From NCBI RefSeq assembly GCF_900101105.1, contig NZ_FNGA01000004.1, positions 248,001 through 312,000 of the forward strand: 64,000 nucleotides of DNA, given 5' to 3'. Positions 42,589 to 50,941 of the stretch are shown in pieces. Source of the DNA: Maridesulfovibrio ferrireducens (GTDB taxonomy: Bacteria > Desulfobacterota > Desulfovibrionia > Desulfovibrionales > Desulfovibrionaceae). Under the pieces are notes generated by a model, which saw nothing but the letters and a program-made list of their open reading frames with translations, was not told the origin of the DNA and made no database searches. The translations under genes and the position numbers were made by a program. The stretch's first letter is position 1. The number at the start of each line of letters is the position of its first letter.

Positions 42589-44616
42589 ATGATTAGTAAC
42601 TTATTTAATATCGGTTCCAAGGCCGTTAATAATGCTCAGGTTTCCATTAATACCACATCCAATAATATCGCTAATGCGGAAACTACTGGATATCAGCGTG
42701 CAGACGCCGTTTACGACAGTACAGGTAATATTAATGTTGGTGGCAACAGTCTTGGTACCGGTGCTGACATTATTGCTATTCAGGCAAATTGGGACAGCTT
42801 CATTGAAGATCAATATTTGGCTGCTTCAGCTGATCTGGCTGCCAGCAAAGCTTCTTCAAGTTATCTCTCACAGATGGATTCAATTTTGAATCAAAGTGCT
42901 GATGATGGACTCGGGACAACTCAGGATGCTTTCCTTACTTCATGGGCAGAATTATCTATGTATCCCAACTCTTCCTCAGAGCGTGAGGCATTGCTCGGTG
43001 AAGCTGAATCTTTGGTTTATTCGCTTAATTCCACGTCTGCTGAACTTAAGAAGATGCAATATACCATTGAGGATGAAATTAGTGAGCAGGTTGCGAGCGC
43101 AAATGAGTATATTGATGGGATAGCCCTTTTAAATGAGCAGATTTCAGCTTCTCCTGATAATTATGAATTAGTTGCAAGTCGCGATCAGATGATTCGTGAA
43201 CTTGATGAAATAATAGGTATATCCGAAGTTGTTCCCAGTGATGGACAGGTAAAGATTTATACCGAAAGTGGTATGCCTCTCGTAGAAGGAGCTGAAACTC
43301 ATAATCTTGTTTACACATCAGCACGAAGCACAGAATCACTGATGCCCGAATCGACTTATACCGGAGATGTGAACTTTTCGGGATCTTCGAGTGAAGAGCT
43401 TCTTTTAGAATTTACGTCATCTGGACCGGATGGAAGTGCAAAATTTAAAGTTTCATTTGATGGTGGAAAAACATGGGCTGAAGATGAAAATGGCAACACA
43501 CTTATTTATACCGCAGGTGATGTTGATAATTCAGTCAATATCGAAGGTGTAGATGTCTATTTTTCAGGCGGAACCACTGATCATACTGAAGGGGACCGTT
43601 ATACCATCGTCCCGAAGAGTGGTCTTTACTGGCAGGGGAATGATTCTTCTTTAATAAATTGTACTCCCATGACCGATGCTAGCGGGAAAGATGTTTCAAA
43701 CAGGAGTACTGGCGGCAGCCTGTCAGGATTATTAAAGGTTAGGGATGACGAATTACTTCCTGTCATGAGTAACATTGATGATATGGCAGCAGCGTTAATC
43801 TGGGAAGTAAATGCGGTTCATTCGCAAGGGGCAGGACTCACATCTCATCTTGCCCTTGAGGGAACGTATAGCTTCGATGACCAAGCCGCGACACTTTCAA
43901 ACAGCGGGCTTACATATGCTGATAATATAGAATCAGGCGAATTTTCAATATATACCTATGATGCGGATGGAACAGTTTTGTCCAATGCGTCTATCTCTAT
44001 CAATCCCTCCACAGATTCTCTTGATGATGTTGTAAATGCCATAAATACGGCTTTCCCCGGTACACTGACTGCCTCTGTAGATTCAGAAGGGTTTCTCAAA
44101 TTACAATCCGCTACTGATGTGAGTTTTGAGCTGGCAGATGACAGTTCCGGTTTTCTGGCTGCGGCAGGAATCAATACTTTTTTTGAAGGAAGTGATGCTT
44201 CAGATATCGGTGTAAATTCGTACATTCAAGGTGATCCCTCGCATGTAAACTGCGGAGAAGTCGGAACCGACGGACTCGTTTCCTCAGGTAGTAATGACAC
44301 GGCAAAATCCATCAATGAATTGATGACAAAGGCCATTACAATTGGAAATGAAACATCTTCGCAGGTGGCATCTCTTTCTGAATATCTTTCAGGGGTTGTT
44401 TCCGGAGTTGGAGCTGCCGCCGCAACAGCAGAGACTCAGATTATATGTGATTCGTCTGCGGCTCAGCTTTATTATGATCAGCAAGCCTCTGTCAGCGGAG
44501 TCAACGTGGATGAAGAGATGATCAATCTTACCCGCCAGCAACAACAGTATGAGGCTGCATGTCAGATTATCTCCGTCTCGCGCGATATGTTCGATACCAT
44601 TCTCGGTATGATGTAA
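42589..44616 (+). CDS. flgK: Flagellar hook-associated protein 1 FlgK (element copy)
   Basis: The 675-residue junction protein begins MISNLFNIGSKAVNNAQ with SNNIANAETTGYQRADAV and ends with GVNVDEEMINLTRQQQQYEA, then ACQIISVSRDMFDTILGMM. It carries the same inserted module as the resident copy (SFDGGKTWAEDENG at about 289-302, GDRYTIVPKSGLYWQG) at the same place, so the two are homologous along their length but clearly diverged. AGGGAG precedes the ATG. Confidence 0.93.
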   Translation: MISNLFNIGSKAVNNAQVSINTTSNNIANAETTGYQRADAVYDSTGNINVGGNSLGTGADIIAIQANWDSFIEDQYLAASADLAASKASSSYLSQMDSILNQSADDGLGTTQDAFLTSWAELSMYPNSSSEREALLGEAESLVYSLNSTSAELKKMQYTIEDEISEQVASANEYIDGIALLNEQISASPDNYELVASRDQMIRELDEIIGISEVVPSDGQVKIYTESGMPLVEGAETHNLVYTSARSTESLMPESTYTGDVNFSGSSSEELLLEFTSSGPDGSAKFKVSFDGGKTWAEDENGNTLIYTAGDVDNSVNIEGVDVYFSGGTTDHTEGDRYTIVPKSGLYWQGNDSSLINCTPMTDASGKDVSNRSTGGSLSGLLKVRDDELLPVMSNIDDMAAALIWEVNAVHSQGAGLTSHLALEGTYSFDDQAATLSNSGLTYADNIESGEFSIYTYDADGTVLSNASISINPSTDSLDDVVNAINTAFPGTLTASVDSEGFLKLQSATDVSFELADDSSGFLAAAGINTFFEGSDASDIGVNSYIQGDPSHVNCGEVGTDGLVSSGSNDTAKSINELMTKAITIGNETSSQVASLSEYLSGVVSGVGAAAATAETQIICDSSAAQLYYDQQASVSGVNVDEEMINLTRQQQQYEAACQIISVSRDMFDTILGMM

Positions 44617-44628
44617 TCAGGAGCAGTT

Positions 44629-45831
44629 ATGCGAATCAGCACCACCCAAATTTATGCACAGAGCCTGAATAGTATCAATTCTTCTTTGGTCAGACTGACT
44701 GAGCTTAATAAAGAGACAAGTTCTCAAAAGAGATTGAATGCTCCGTCAGATGATCCTGCTGGAATGGGAAATGTCATGAAGTTGAGGACTTATGATGAAA
44801 GTCTTGCATCTCAGAGTGAAAATGGAACGATTGCAAATGGAATTTTAGGCACTGCGGATGATTTGTTGGTTCAGGCAAGCGAAATAATGAGTTCAGTACT
44901 TGAGCAAGCCGAGCAGGGGGCAACCGGAACATTCAATCTCGTACAGAGCCAGATGATGGCAGAAGAAATGAGGTCTTATATGGACTCATTGGTAGATATT
45001 GCAAATGCTAAATCTGGTGATGATTACCTGTTTTCCGGTGAAGCGACTGATACTTCTCCTTATGAATATACCACAGGAGTGACTCTGAATGGAGATTCGC
45101 CTGCTCTGACTGATATTGTAGAGATTACAGGAGAGTTGGAAGATAGTGTGTGGGTTGAATTTACTTCAGACGGGATAGTCGGTGTAGACTCCATAGATTA
45201 TAAATTTTCAACTAATGGTGGTGATTCCTGGGAAACAGGAACAATGGATGGAACCGCCGTGCCTCCCGAAATGAATCTTAATCTTGGAGATATCTCCGTT
45301 GAGATGAATGCAGGGACAGTCCTTACTGCTGCCGATGATGGAGAAGGCAGTCAATTTATAGTGCGTACTGCGCTATCTTATAATGGTTCTGATAAGGCTA
45401 TGTCGGTCGCTATTTCGGAGAGTTTGGATGTTGATGTAAATACTGTCGGACATGAAGCTTTTGGCGGAGTAGATCCAGAAACAGGAGTTCCCTACGATGA
45501 ACCTAATCTCTTTGAAACCATTAATGATGCGATCGCATATCTGGAGATTGGAGATGAAGCCGGGGTTGCAAGTTGTCTTGAAAAGTTGCGTGACGGGCAC
45601 GAAACCATAACAACAGTTTCAGCTGATATTGGTTCCAGTGAAGAGAAAATATCATTTATACTGAGCAGTTTGTCACTTTCAAGAGAACGGGTGGCTTCAG
45701 CGATAAGTTCGGAAGAAGATGCAAATACAGCACAGCTTTCAATTGAACTGAGTCAGGCCTCATATATTTATGAGGCGGTTCTTAAGTCTTCCGCAGAAAT
45801 AATAAGTTCCAGCATAATGGACTACATATAG
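44629..45831 (+). CDS. flgL: Flagellar hook-associated protein 3 FlgL (element copy)
   Basis: The 400-residue protein begins MRISTTQIYAQSLNSINSS with KRLNAPSDDPAGMGNVM and ends LSIELSQASYIYEAVLKSSA. It carries one surface module with STNGGDSWETG (about 194-204) against two in the resident FlgL at 10908, which accounts for most of the length difference. It starts 12 bases after flgK; CAGGAG precedes the ATG. Confidence 0.92.
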   Translation: MRISTTQIYAQSLNSINSSLVRLTELNKETSSQKRLNAPSDDPAGMGNVMKLRTYDESLASQSENGTIANGILGTADDLLVQASEIMSSVLEQAEQGATGTFNLVQSQMMAEEMRSYMDSLVDIANAKSGDDYLFSGEATDTSPYEYTTGVTLNGDSPALTDIVEITGELEDSVWVEFTSDGIVGVDSIDYKFSTNGGDSWETGTMDGTAVPPEMNLNLGDISVEMNAGTVLTAADDGEGSQFIVRTALSYNGSDKAMSVAISESLDVDVNTVGHEAFGGVDPETGVPYDEPNLFETINDAIAYLEIGDEAGVASCLEKLRDGHETITTVSADIGSSEEKISFILSSLSLSRERVASAISSEEDANTAQLSIELSQASYIYEAVLKSSAEIISSSIMDYI

Positions 45832-45840
45832 GAGTGCGGC

Positions 45841-47568
45841 ATGGCTATTTCTTCGCTTTCATCGGATGTCCTGTCTTATTCTTCAACTTCAATTTCTGGA
45901 GCTGTTACTTTTTCAGGTCTTGGTAATGGGACCGATTTTGAAAACATTATTGATATAACAATCGAAGCTGAGTCATACAAAAAGACGCAATATGAAGAAG
46001 ACCTCGTATATGCAGAAAATGCAGTAGAGGTTCTCACAACTCTTGATGAGGAACTTCTCAGTCTGTCTGTAATCATGCAGGAAATGGATGAAGTTGAAGA
46101 ATTTTATAGTTATACAGGTTCAATCTCAGGCGATGAGCTAAGTGCCATTGTCGAGGACGGGGCGGAGCCGAGTTCGCATAATGTCGTTATTAATCAGCTT
46201 GCAAAAAAAGATACTTGGGTAGCTGAAGATTATGACATTGCATCCTACGACACAATACTTTGCAGTACGGATTCATCCATAATATTATCTTATGCCGGTG
46301 AGGATATTTCACTGGATATTTCAGCAGGAACAAGCGCTGAAGAATTAGTAAATCAGATAAATCAAAGCAGTAAGTTTGATGATAAAATTGAAGCATCGCT
46401 TATCTATGACGGAGCAAATTATCATTTAAGTTTTTCGGGCGAGGAAACAGGAGCCGCTAATTTAATTGAAATAAAGGATCTCAGCGCACTGGATTCATTA
46501 ACTGCCGCAGATTTTAATAATACCCAGCAGGCACAGAACGCATATCTCAAAATTAATGGCTATCCTTCCGGTGCGGATGAGTGGCTTGAAAGAGATTCAA
46601 ATACTGTTGACGACCTTATTAACAATGTAACCCTTACTTTGAACAGCACTACAGATCAAGATGGTATAGAGGTTGGTATTAGTTACGATACCGAGGGCAT
46701 GATTGAAAAGGTTGAAACATTTGTTACAGAGATTAACCAGATTATTTATGATATTCAAAGTGTTACAGGCCGTCTTGATACTAATTCAGATGATGAAGAT
46801 GAATCCTCTTTTAAATTAAACGATAGTACTTTGGATTTGGTTTATAATCAGATCAAATTAATTTTATCTTCTATTGGTCAAGGCTTTGAACGTTATGACA
46901 GTGAAACGGGAAGCGGTGATCTTTATTCTTCTCTTTCAATGGTAGGAATTTCCACAGATTCAGAGCAGGGATCTGCTACTTTCGGGCAACTCGTCATAGA
47001 TTATGATGAGCTTAACGAAGCTCTTACTGATTCACCGGAAACCGTAGCAGAGCTTTTTTCCGCATCAGGTGAAGCTTCTTCAAGTAATTCCTCGCTGGAA
47101 ATAATTTCAAGCATCAGCGGATTAACTTCTGCGGGGGAGTATGATGTTGAGTATGAAGTGTCGGGTGGGGTGATTGTTTCTGCAACAATTAATGGTGTTG
47201 ATATGCTGATAGATGGGAATACCATGCTTGCTCAGCGAGATAGCGATGCAAACGGTCTTTATTTGGAAGGAACAGAAACTACGGATGGAGTTTACTCTGC
47301 GACAATTTCGGTTAAGCAAGGAAAAGCCGGGGAAATCGCTGATTTATGTTCAGATATTACAGATGTCGAAACTGGTTCCATCCCGTTATTGATTAGTAGC
47401 TATGAAAGTTCTTGCACTAATTATGAAAATGAAATTTATGATGAAAGCGCACGGCTTGATTTGCTTGAAACTGATTTAATCCGTAAATACGCCGCATTAG
47501 ATGAGATGTTGTCATATTACTCAAATATTGAAAGTCAGCTTGAAACTTCACTTGCGTCATTGGAGTAG
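45841..47568 (+). CDS. fliD: Flagellar filament cap FliD (element copy)
   Basis: Filament cap of 575 residues. N-terminal FSGLGNGTDFENIIDITIEAE is the FliD signature, followed by coiled-coil residues. A central domain with SSHNVVINQLAKKDTWVAED follows. The C-terminal FliD_C part has VETFVTEINQIIYDIQSVTG, GDLYSSLSMVGISTDSEQG, FGQLVIDYDELNEAL and a final coiled coil (RLDLLETDLIRKYAALDEML) ending SQLETSLASLE. Last gene of the exterior flagellar set; no FliS or FliT chaperone gene follows. Confidence 0.9.
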   Translation: MAISSLSSDVLSYSSTSISGAVTFSGLGNGTDFENIIDITIEAESYKKTQYEEDLVYAENAVEVLTTLDEELLSLSVIMQEMDEVEEFYSYTGSISGDELSAIVEDGAEPSSHNVVINQLAKKDTWVAEDYDIASYDTILCSTDSSIILSYAGEDISLDISAGTSAEELVNQINQSSKFDDKIEASLIYDGANYHLSFSGEETGAANLIEIKDLSALDSLTAADFNNTQQAQNAYLKINGYPSGADEWLERDSNTVDDLINNVTLTLNSTTDQDGIEVGISYDTEGMIEKVETFVTEINQIIYDIQSVTGRLDTNSDDEDESSFKLNDSTLDLVYNQIKLILSSIGQGFERYDSETGSGDLYSSLSMVGISTDSEQGSATFGQLVIDYDELNEALTDSPETVAELFSASGEASSSNSSLEIISSISGLTSAGEYDVEYEVSGGVIVSATINGVDMLIDGNTMLAQRDSDANGLYLEGTETTDGVYSATISVKQGKAGEIADLCSDITDVETGSIPLLISSYESSCTNYENEIYDESARLDLLETDLIRKYAALDEMLSYYSNIESQLETSLASLE

Positions 47569-47727
47569 TGTTTTTAGCAAATTATGGATTGGATGTAATC
47601 TTGCGACATGATTGTGGATAAACGATTCCGTTGCTAACAGAAAACCTTGCGTTGAAAATGGTGGCGGCCCGCATAGTTAATAAAAATATCTGTAAGCAAA
47701 CTGTCCGCAAATTTGCGTACAAAAGTC

Positions 47728-47757
47728 GGTAGTTTTAGCTAGTTTTTGGTAGTTTTT
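47728..47757 (+). repeat. Three phased 10-base direct repeats
   Basis: GGTAGTTTTA, GCTAGTTTTT and GGTAGTTTTT follow one another with exactly 10-base steps (TAGTTTT at 47730, 47740 and 47750). Helical phasing suggests a protein-binding site, for example of a regulatory or replication protein of the element. Confidence 0.5.
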
Positions 47758-47835
47758 AAATTCTCCCTAATTCCACTTATCCTCATGAATCATGGGTATA
47801 CGGGCGTTATCGGCCCCCAAATTAATCCCTCGCCT

Positions 47836-47847
47836 ACCAATTCGTAA
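47836..47847 (+). repeat. Right copy of ACCAATTCGTAA shared with 25356
   Basis: Same word and direction as at 25356-25367. It lies between the flagellar cargo and the mobilization genes. The pair may mark the borders of a cargo insertion into a smaller ancestral element. Confidence 0.35.
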
Positions 47848-47897
47848 ATAGTGGGTCATATGTATTAGTTCCGACTTGATCTGACAGTCAGCCTCTT

Positions 47898-48356
47898 TTA
47901 CAAAACCCCCAACGTATACAATATAATCACCACCCCAAGCAAAACCCCAACAAACGAAGAAAGAAACATAACTCCCATATTTATGTAGGTGTTATTCCGC
48001 ATTTCATTTTGCATGTAGTTATAGACTTCGCATGCCTCATCATGAGCCTTTCCGGCTTGCTTGTTGACTTGATTACATATCGCTATACAATGCTTTACGT
48101 CCCTTTCTAATAACTTCACGGCCTTAACGGGAAAATCCTTTGTTTCTTCGATGGTTTTTTCTACTGTCCGAGTTGATTCCGTGATTACTTTTTGAAATTT
48201 TTTCAAAAGCTTGATCAACTCCATGTTGCTCTCGATCTTGTGTTGCTCCTGCTGGCTCAACAATCCCAAGCGGGCTTCCATCATTGTGATTTCGTCCACT
48301 TCTGGAGCCTCTTCTTTCGTAGTCGATAAGTTCTTTATTTTTTCCATTTTGCTCAT
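47898..48356 (-). CDS. MobB-like coiled-coil membrane protein
   Basis: A 152-residue protein coded largely within the 3' end of the relaxase gene (233-base overlap in another frame). The first 120 residues are charged and helical with a coiled-coil segment (ESNMELIKLLKKFQKVITE); the C terminus is a single membrane helix (INMGVMFLSSFVGVLLGVVI). MobB/MbeB proteins of mobilizable plasmids have this form and this overlap, and anchor the relaxosome at the membrane. The family name is by form and position. Confidence 0.65.
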   Translation of the reverse strand: MSKMEKIKNLSTTKEEAPEVDEITMMEARLGLLSQQEQHKIESNMELIKLLKKFQKVITESTRTVEKTIEETKDFPVKAVKLLERDVKHCIAICNQVNKQAGKAHDEACEVYNYMQNEMRNNTYINMGVMFLSSFVGVLLGVVIILYTLGVL

Positions 48357-49092
48357 ATAATCCTCCTTTTTGCAGTCCGTTCCAAGAGTAACCTTTACCT
48401 AGGGAACTGCCTTTCATGGTTATTCCATTCAGCGCAAAACTAATGCCTCTGATATTTCCATTTTTGGCTTGGTTTAGTCGTACTTCAATATTGTTTGCTT
48501 TTAGTGATTTTATGAATAAATTAAGGTCTTTGTTCGTGTTTAAAGTTTCTTTTACCTTTTTTTGTAGTTGCATTCTGATAGGCAATTCTCCTGTGCGGAG
48601 AGCTTTTTCAACTTCATTTTTGGTTAATGCTTTGGAGTTGACTTCTTTACTGTTTGGAACAATTTGCAGTTCGTATTTTTTCTCTAGTTCTCGCATTAAT
48701 TTTTCTTGTTTTCTAAAATCATTACTGTCGCTTACAACCTCTCCCCTCATGGTGACTCGGTTAACTACAATGTGAATATGTGGATGTTCTGTGTCTGTAT
48801 GTTTTGTCGCAATATATTGGCAGTCACTAAACCCCATTGCTTGTATGTATTTTTGCGTGACGTCACGCCATTCCTTGTCTGTTAGGCTTTCTTGTGGAGC
48901 CAGACTAATGCTTGCATGGCAAACTACTTTTTTTAAATTAGGTCGCAAATTGCGAATAGCTCCAAATTCATTTGCTAAGCCTCTCGGCTCTTTTCCGGCC
49001 ATATTGGTTGTTAAAATAGATGCACCAGCTTTCCCTAGATCATAATCCAAAGCTCCGCGAAATCCTGTACCTTTTACTAGCTTAGCTATCAT
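48124..49092 (-). CDS. mobA: MobA-type relaxase (MOBP-like)
   Basis: The relaxase nicks oriT and leads the strand into the recipient. The 322-residue protein has motif I with the probable catalytic Tyr 17 (GALDYDLGK), motif II VVCHASISLAP (His 59), and the metal-binding histidine motif III TEHPHIHIVVNRV (His 103, 105, 107). The C-terminal part is basic. It overlaps mobC by 11 bases at its start and the MobB-like gene at its end. Short relaxases of this kind occur on mobilizable plasmids and IMEs. Confidence 0.88.
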   Translation of the reverse strand: MIAKLVKGTGFRGALDYDLGKAGASILTTNMAGKEPRGLANEFGAIRNLRPNLKKVVCHASISLAPQESLTDKEWRDVTQKYIQAMGFSDCQYIATKHTDTEHPHIHIVVNRVTMRGEVVSDSNDFRKQEKLMRELEKKYELQIVPNSKEVNSKALTKNEVEKALRTGELPIRMQLQKKVKETLNTNKDLNLFIKSLKANNIEVRLNQAKNGNIRGISFALNGITMKGSSLGKGYSWNGLQKGGLYEQNGKNKELIDYERRGSRSGRNHNDGSPLGIVEPAGATQDREQHGVDQAFEKISKSNHGINSDSRKNHRRNKGFSR

Positions 49093-49468
49093 TCTTCGCA
49101 GCTTTGTTTAGGCCTAGCAGGTCGCAGCGTAGTTTTGTGACAGCTTCGTGCGTTTCGTTGATTAATTGCTCTGGGATCGCGTTCTTGTCTAAGCGATAGC
49201 TAAGCTGCAAAAGCTGATTTAGATTGCTTCCAAGCTTTGATAGTTCGGCGTAAGCTTGTCTGTTTATGGTTGGGACAATTAAGTGGTTTATGTTCTTTTG
49301 TATGGATAGTTCTCGTAAGCATTGCGAAAGAGATAGATTTAACATTCGGGCTTTACTAGCTAGCAGTGTCCGTTCTTTTAAATTTACACGGACGCCAATA
49401 ACGTATTGTCTAACGTCCTCGCTAGGGAGAGTGGGACGACCTGTTTTTTTATGATAATTATTTTTCAT
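49082..49468 (-). CDS. mobC: MobC-like relaxosome accessory protein
   Basis: A 128-residue basic protein, KKTGRPTLPSEDVRQYVIGV at the start, then a ribbon-helix-helix-like segment (RVNLKERTLLASKARMLNLS, about 27-46) and SKLGSNLNQLLQLSYR (about 77-92), the usual MobC signature. MobC helps melt oriT for the relaxase. First gene of the leftward mobilization group; the presumed oriT lies just upstream. Confidence 0.8.
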   Translation of the reverse strand: MKNNYHKKTGRPTLPSEDVRQYVIGVRVNLKERTLLASKARMLNLSLSQCLRELSIQKNINHLIVPTINRQAYAELSKLGSNLNQLLQLSYRLDKNAIPEQLINETHEAVTKLRCDLLGLNKAAKNDS

Positions 49469-49834
49469 TTTGTGGTTTTATTTTTTGTGCTTTGATTTAT
49501 TGCTACCCCGCAGGGCAAGCGTTTAAGTGAAACGAAAACATGGCTTGCTCCTTACCTCGGTAAAGCTAGCACGAATATAATGTGTCAATCGTGATTGCCA
49601 TCTCTATCCTTCAGGGGGGGGCTAGCAATTGAGTCTTGATTTCACTGTCCCGTGTCCTCCCTACTAGGAGGTGGTACAGTGGGACAAAGTCGAATTTTGC
49701 GTTATTTTTTCACCAGAGGAATTTATGCAGGTTTTTGGGGCAAATATTTTGTTATAATTTAGGAGTGCATTTTATTGTCCCAGTGTCCCGAAACCTATAG
49801 AATTTAAAAGCGGGACTGGCGGTCAATTTTGTTT
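49469..49834. other. Probable origin region (oriT and/or replication origin) between mobC and the helicase gene
   Basis: About 365 bases without a gene. A large imperfect hairpin lies at 49643-49685 (CACTGTCCC with GGGACA... and CCTCC-ctacta-GGAGG at its tip). The word TGTCCC recurs (49646, 49656 region, and 49774-49789 as TGTCCCAGTGTCCC), and inversely at 52868-52880 ahead of the membrane-protein gene. Location upstream of mobC and mobA is where oriT of such elements lies. The nick site was not identified. Confidence 0.5.
49643..49685. repeat. Large inverted repeat, candidate oriT hairpin
   Basis: CACTGTCCC at 49643-49651 faces GGGAC at 49681-49685 with ACAGT before it; the tip stem CCTCC (49656-49660) pairs with GGAGG (49667-49671) around CTACTA. 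No T run follows. Confidence 0.5.
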
Positions 49835-50854
49835 TCAGTTCGTGGCTTCCAATTTCTTTTTGAGCCTGTGCACTGAGGATTTGGATCTTCCCATTTCTTC
49901 AGCACAGTCTCGAATGCTCAGCCCTTCGGATAGAAGCGCCTTTAATTCGTCTAACTCAGCATCTTCGATATCTTTTATTTTCCAGTAAAAAGACTCTTTT
50001 TCGCTGCATAGAAGTGCTTCAAAGGGCTTTACATCTTCGCCAGAAATTCCACGAGCTTTAGTTAAGTGAACCTCAAACCTAGCCCCCTCTGTCATTTTAT
50101 ATTGTTTAGGGCGGCGTAGGCTGATCACGGTGTCCATGATATCTTCTCGGGCACTAGTGCCTCTTTGGTCTCCAGATTTACCCGCATGATGGATAATTAG
50201 AACTGCAATCCCTCTGCGCCTTAAGTCCAGCAACCATGACTGCATGTTTTGCCACGACTGAGCCTCATTTTCCTTACCTGTCCGGCATAGTGTGGCAATA
50301 TTATCTAAAACCAAAAGAGCAATATCTTTTAACAAAGGTTCAAGGGATTGTTGCCCTGCATAAGTAGATAAGTCCGGCATGGGGCAAGGTTGAATGTCTG
50401 GGGTGACAAGTACGAGGTTGTTCGTGGCGTTGGGAGGAACGTTGTTTCCCATCGCAAGGTATGCCAAGCGTTCCTGCATCGCTATTGCTGGCATCTCCCC
50501 GTCAACGTATAGAACTCTACTTTGATTGGACGCTCGCCATTCAAAAATTTCCCCTCCCCCAGAAATAGCCAGAGCCATGCTTAATGCTGCAAAGGTTTTA
50601 CCTATTCCACGAGGCGCATACATAATGACTAACCCTTGAGTTGGAATAACTGGTTTCAACAGAAATCCTCGTTTAGGTAGGGGCATTTTTAGAAAATCTC
50701 CTAATTGAATCGCGCATAGCGCTTGCGATTTTTGTGCTTGAATATGCGCAGAGTAGGCAGCTTCGATCTGCTTTGATACTTCTCCAAGTCCTTGACTTAA
50801 ATGTAGGTCGTTAAAATCTGATCCTTCAATATTTAAAAAAGAAGGAGTTGCCAC
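49835..50854 (-). CDS. RepA-like helicase half of a primase-helicase
   Basis: A 339-residue RecA/AAA_25-type ATPase with Walker A YAPRGIGKTFAA, Walker B IALLVLDNIATLC, and VLIIHHAGKSGDQRGTSARED, followed by a C-terminal helix-turn-helix (IRDCAEEMGRSKSSVHRLKKK). The first possible start is a GTG at 50854 without a ribosome site. The frame continues upstream, in phase, through 29 sense codons (with the TOPRIM segment IPIIICADADEAG) to an amber codon at 50944-50942 and then into the primase frame. It therefore looks like the downstream part of one 597-codon gene split by a stop. Confidence 0.8.
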   Translation of the reverse strand: MATPSFLNIEGSDFNDLHLSQGLGEVSKQIEAAYSAHIQAQKSQALCAIQLGDFLKMPLPKRGFLLKPVIPTQGLVIMYAPRGIGKTFAALSMALAISGGGEIFEWRASNQSRVLYVDGEMPAIAMQERLAYLAMGNNVPPNATNNLVLVTPDIQPCPMPDLSTYAGQQSLEPLLKDIALLVLDNIATLCRTGKENEAQSWQNMQSWLLDLRRRGIAVLIIHHAGKSGDQRGTSAREDIMDTVISLRRPKQYKMTEGARFEVHLTKARGISGEDVKPFEALLCSEKESFYWKIKDIEDAELDELKALLSEGLSIRDCAEEMGRSKSSVHRLKKKLEATN

Positions 50855-50941
50855 GGATAAATTCGTGATGCCTAGACATTCTACAGCATTCTTTTGACCA
50901 GCTTCATCCGCATCGGCACATATGATTATGGGTATTTGTGG

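Larger units (their letters stand above)
47569..47897. other. Non-coding gap between fliD and the mobilization genes
   Basis: About 330 bases without a supported gene. It holds a perfect 12-base palindrome CGCAAATTTGCG (47706-47717), three phased 10-base repeats (47728-47757), a GC-rich hairpin GGGCG..CGCCC-like (GGGCGTTATCGGCCCCC, 47799-47815) and the second copy of ACCAATTCGTAA (47836-47847). No terminator for fliD or for the mobilization genes is evident. Confidence 0.5.

Noticed and set aside
38400-47568. Exterior flagellar set as a decaying duplicate
   Set aside because: All seven frames are intact with conserved terminal motifs and good ribosome sites; no frameshift or stop was found.
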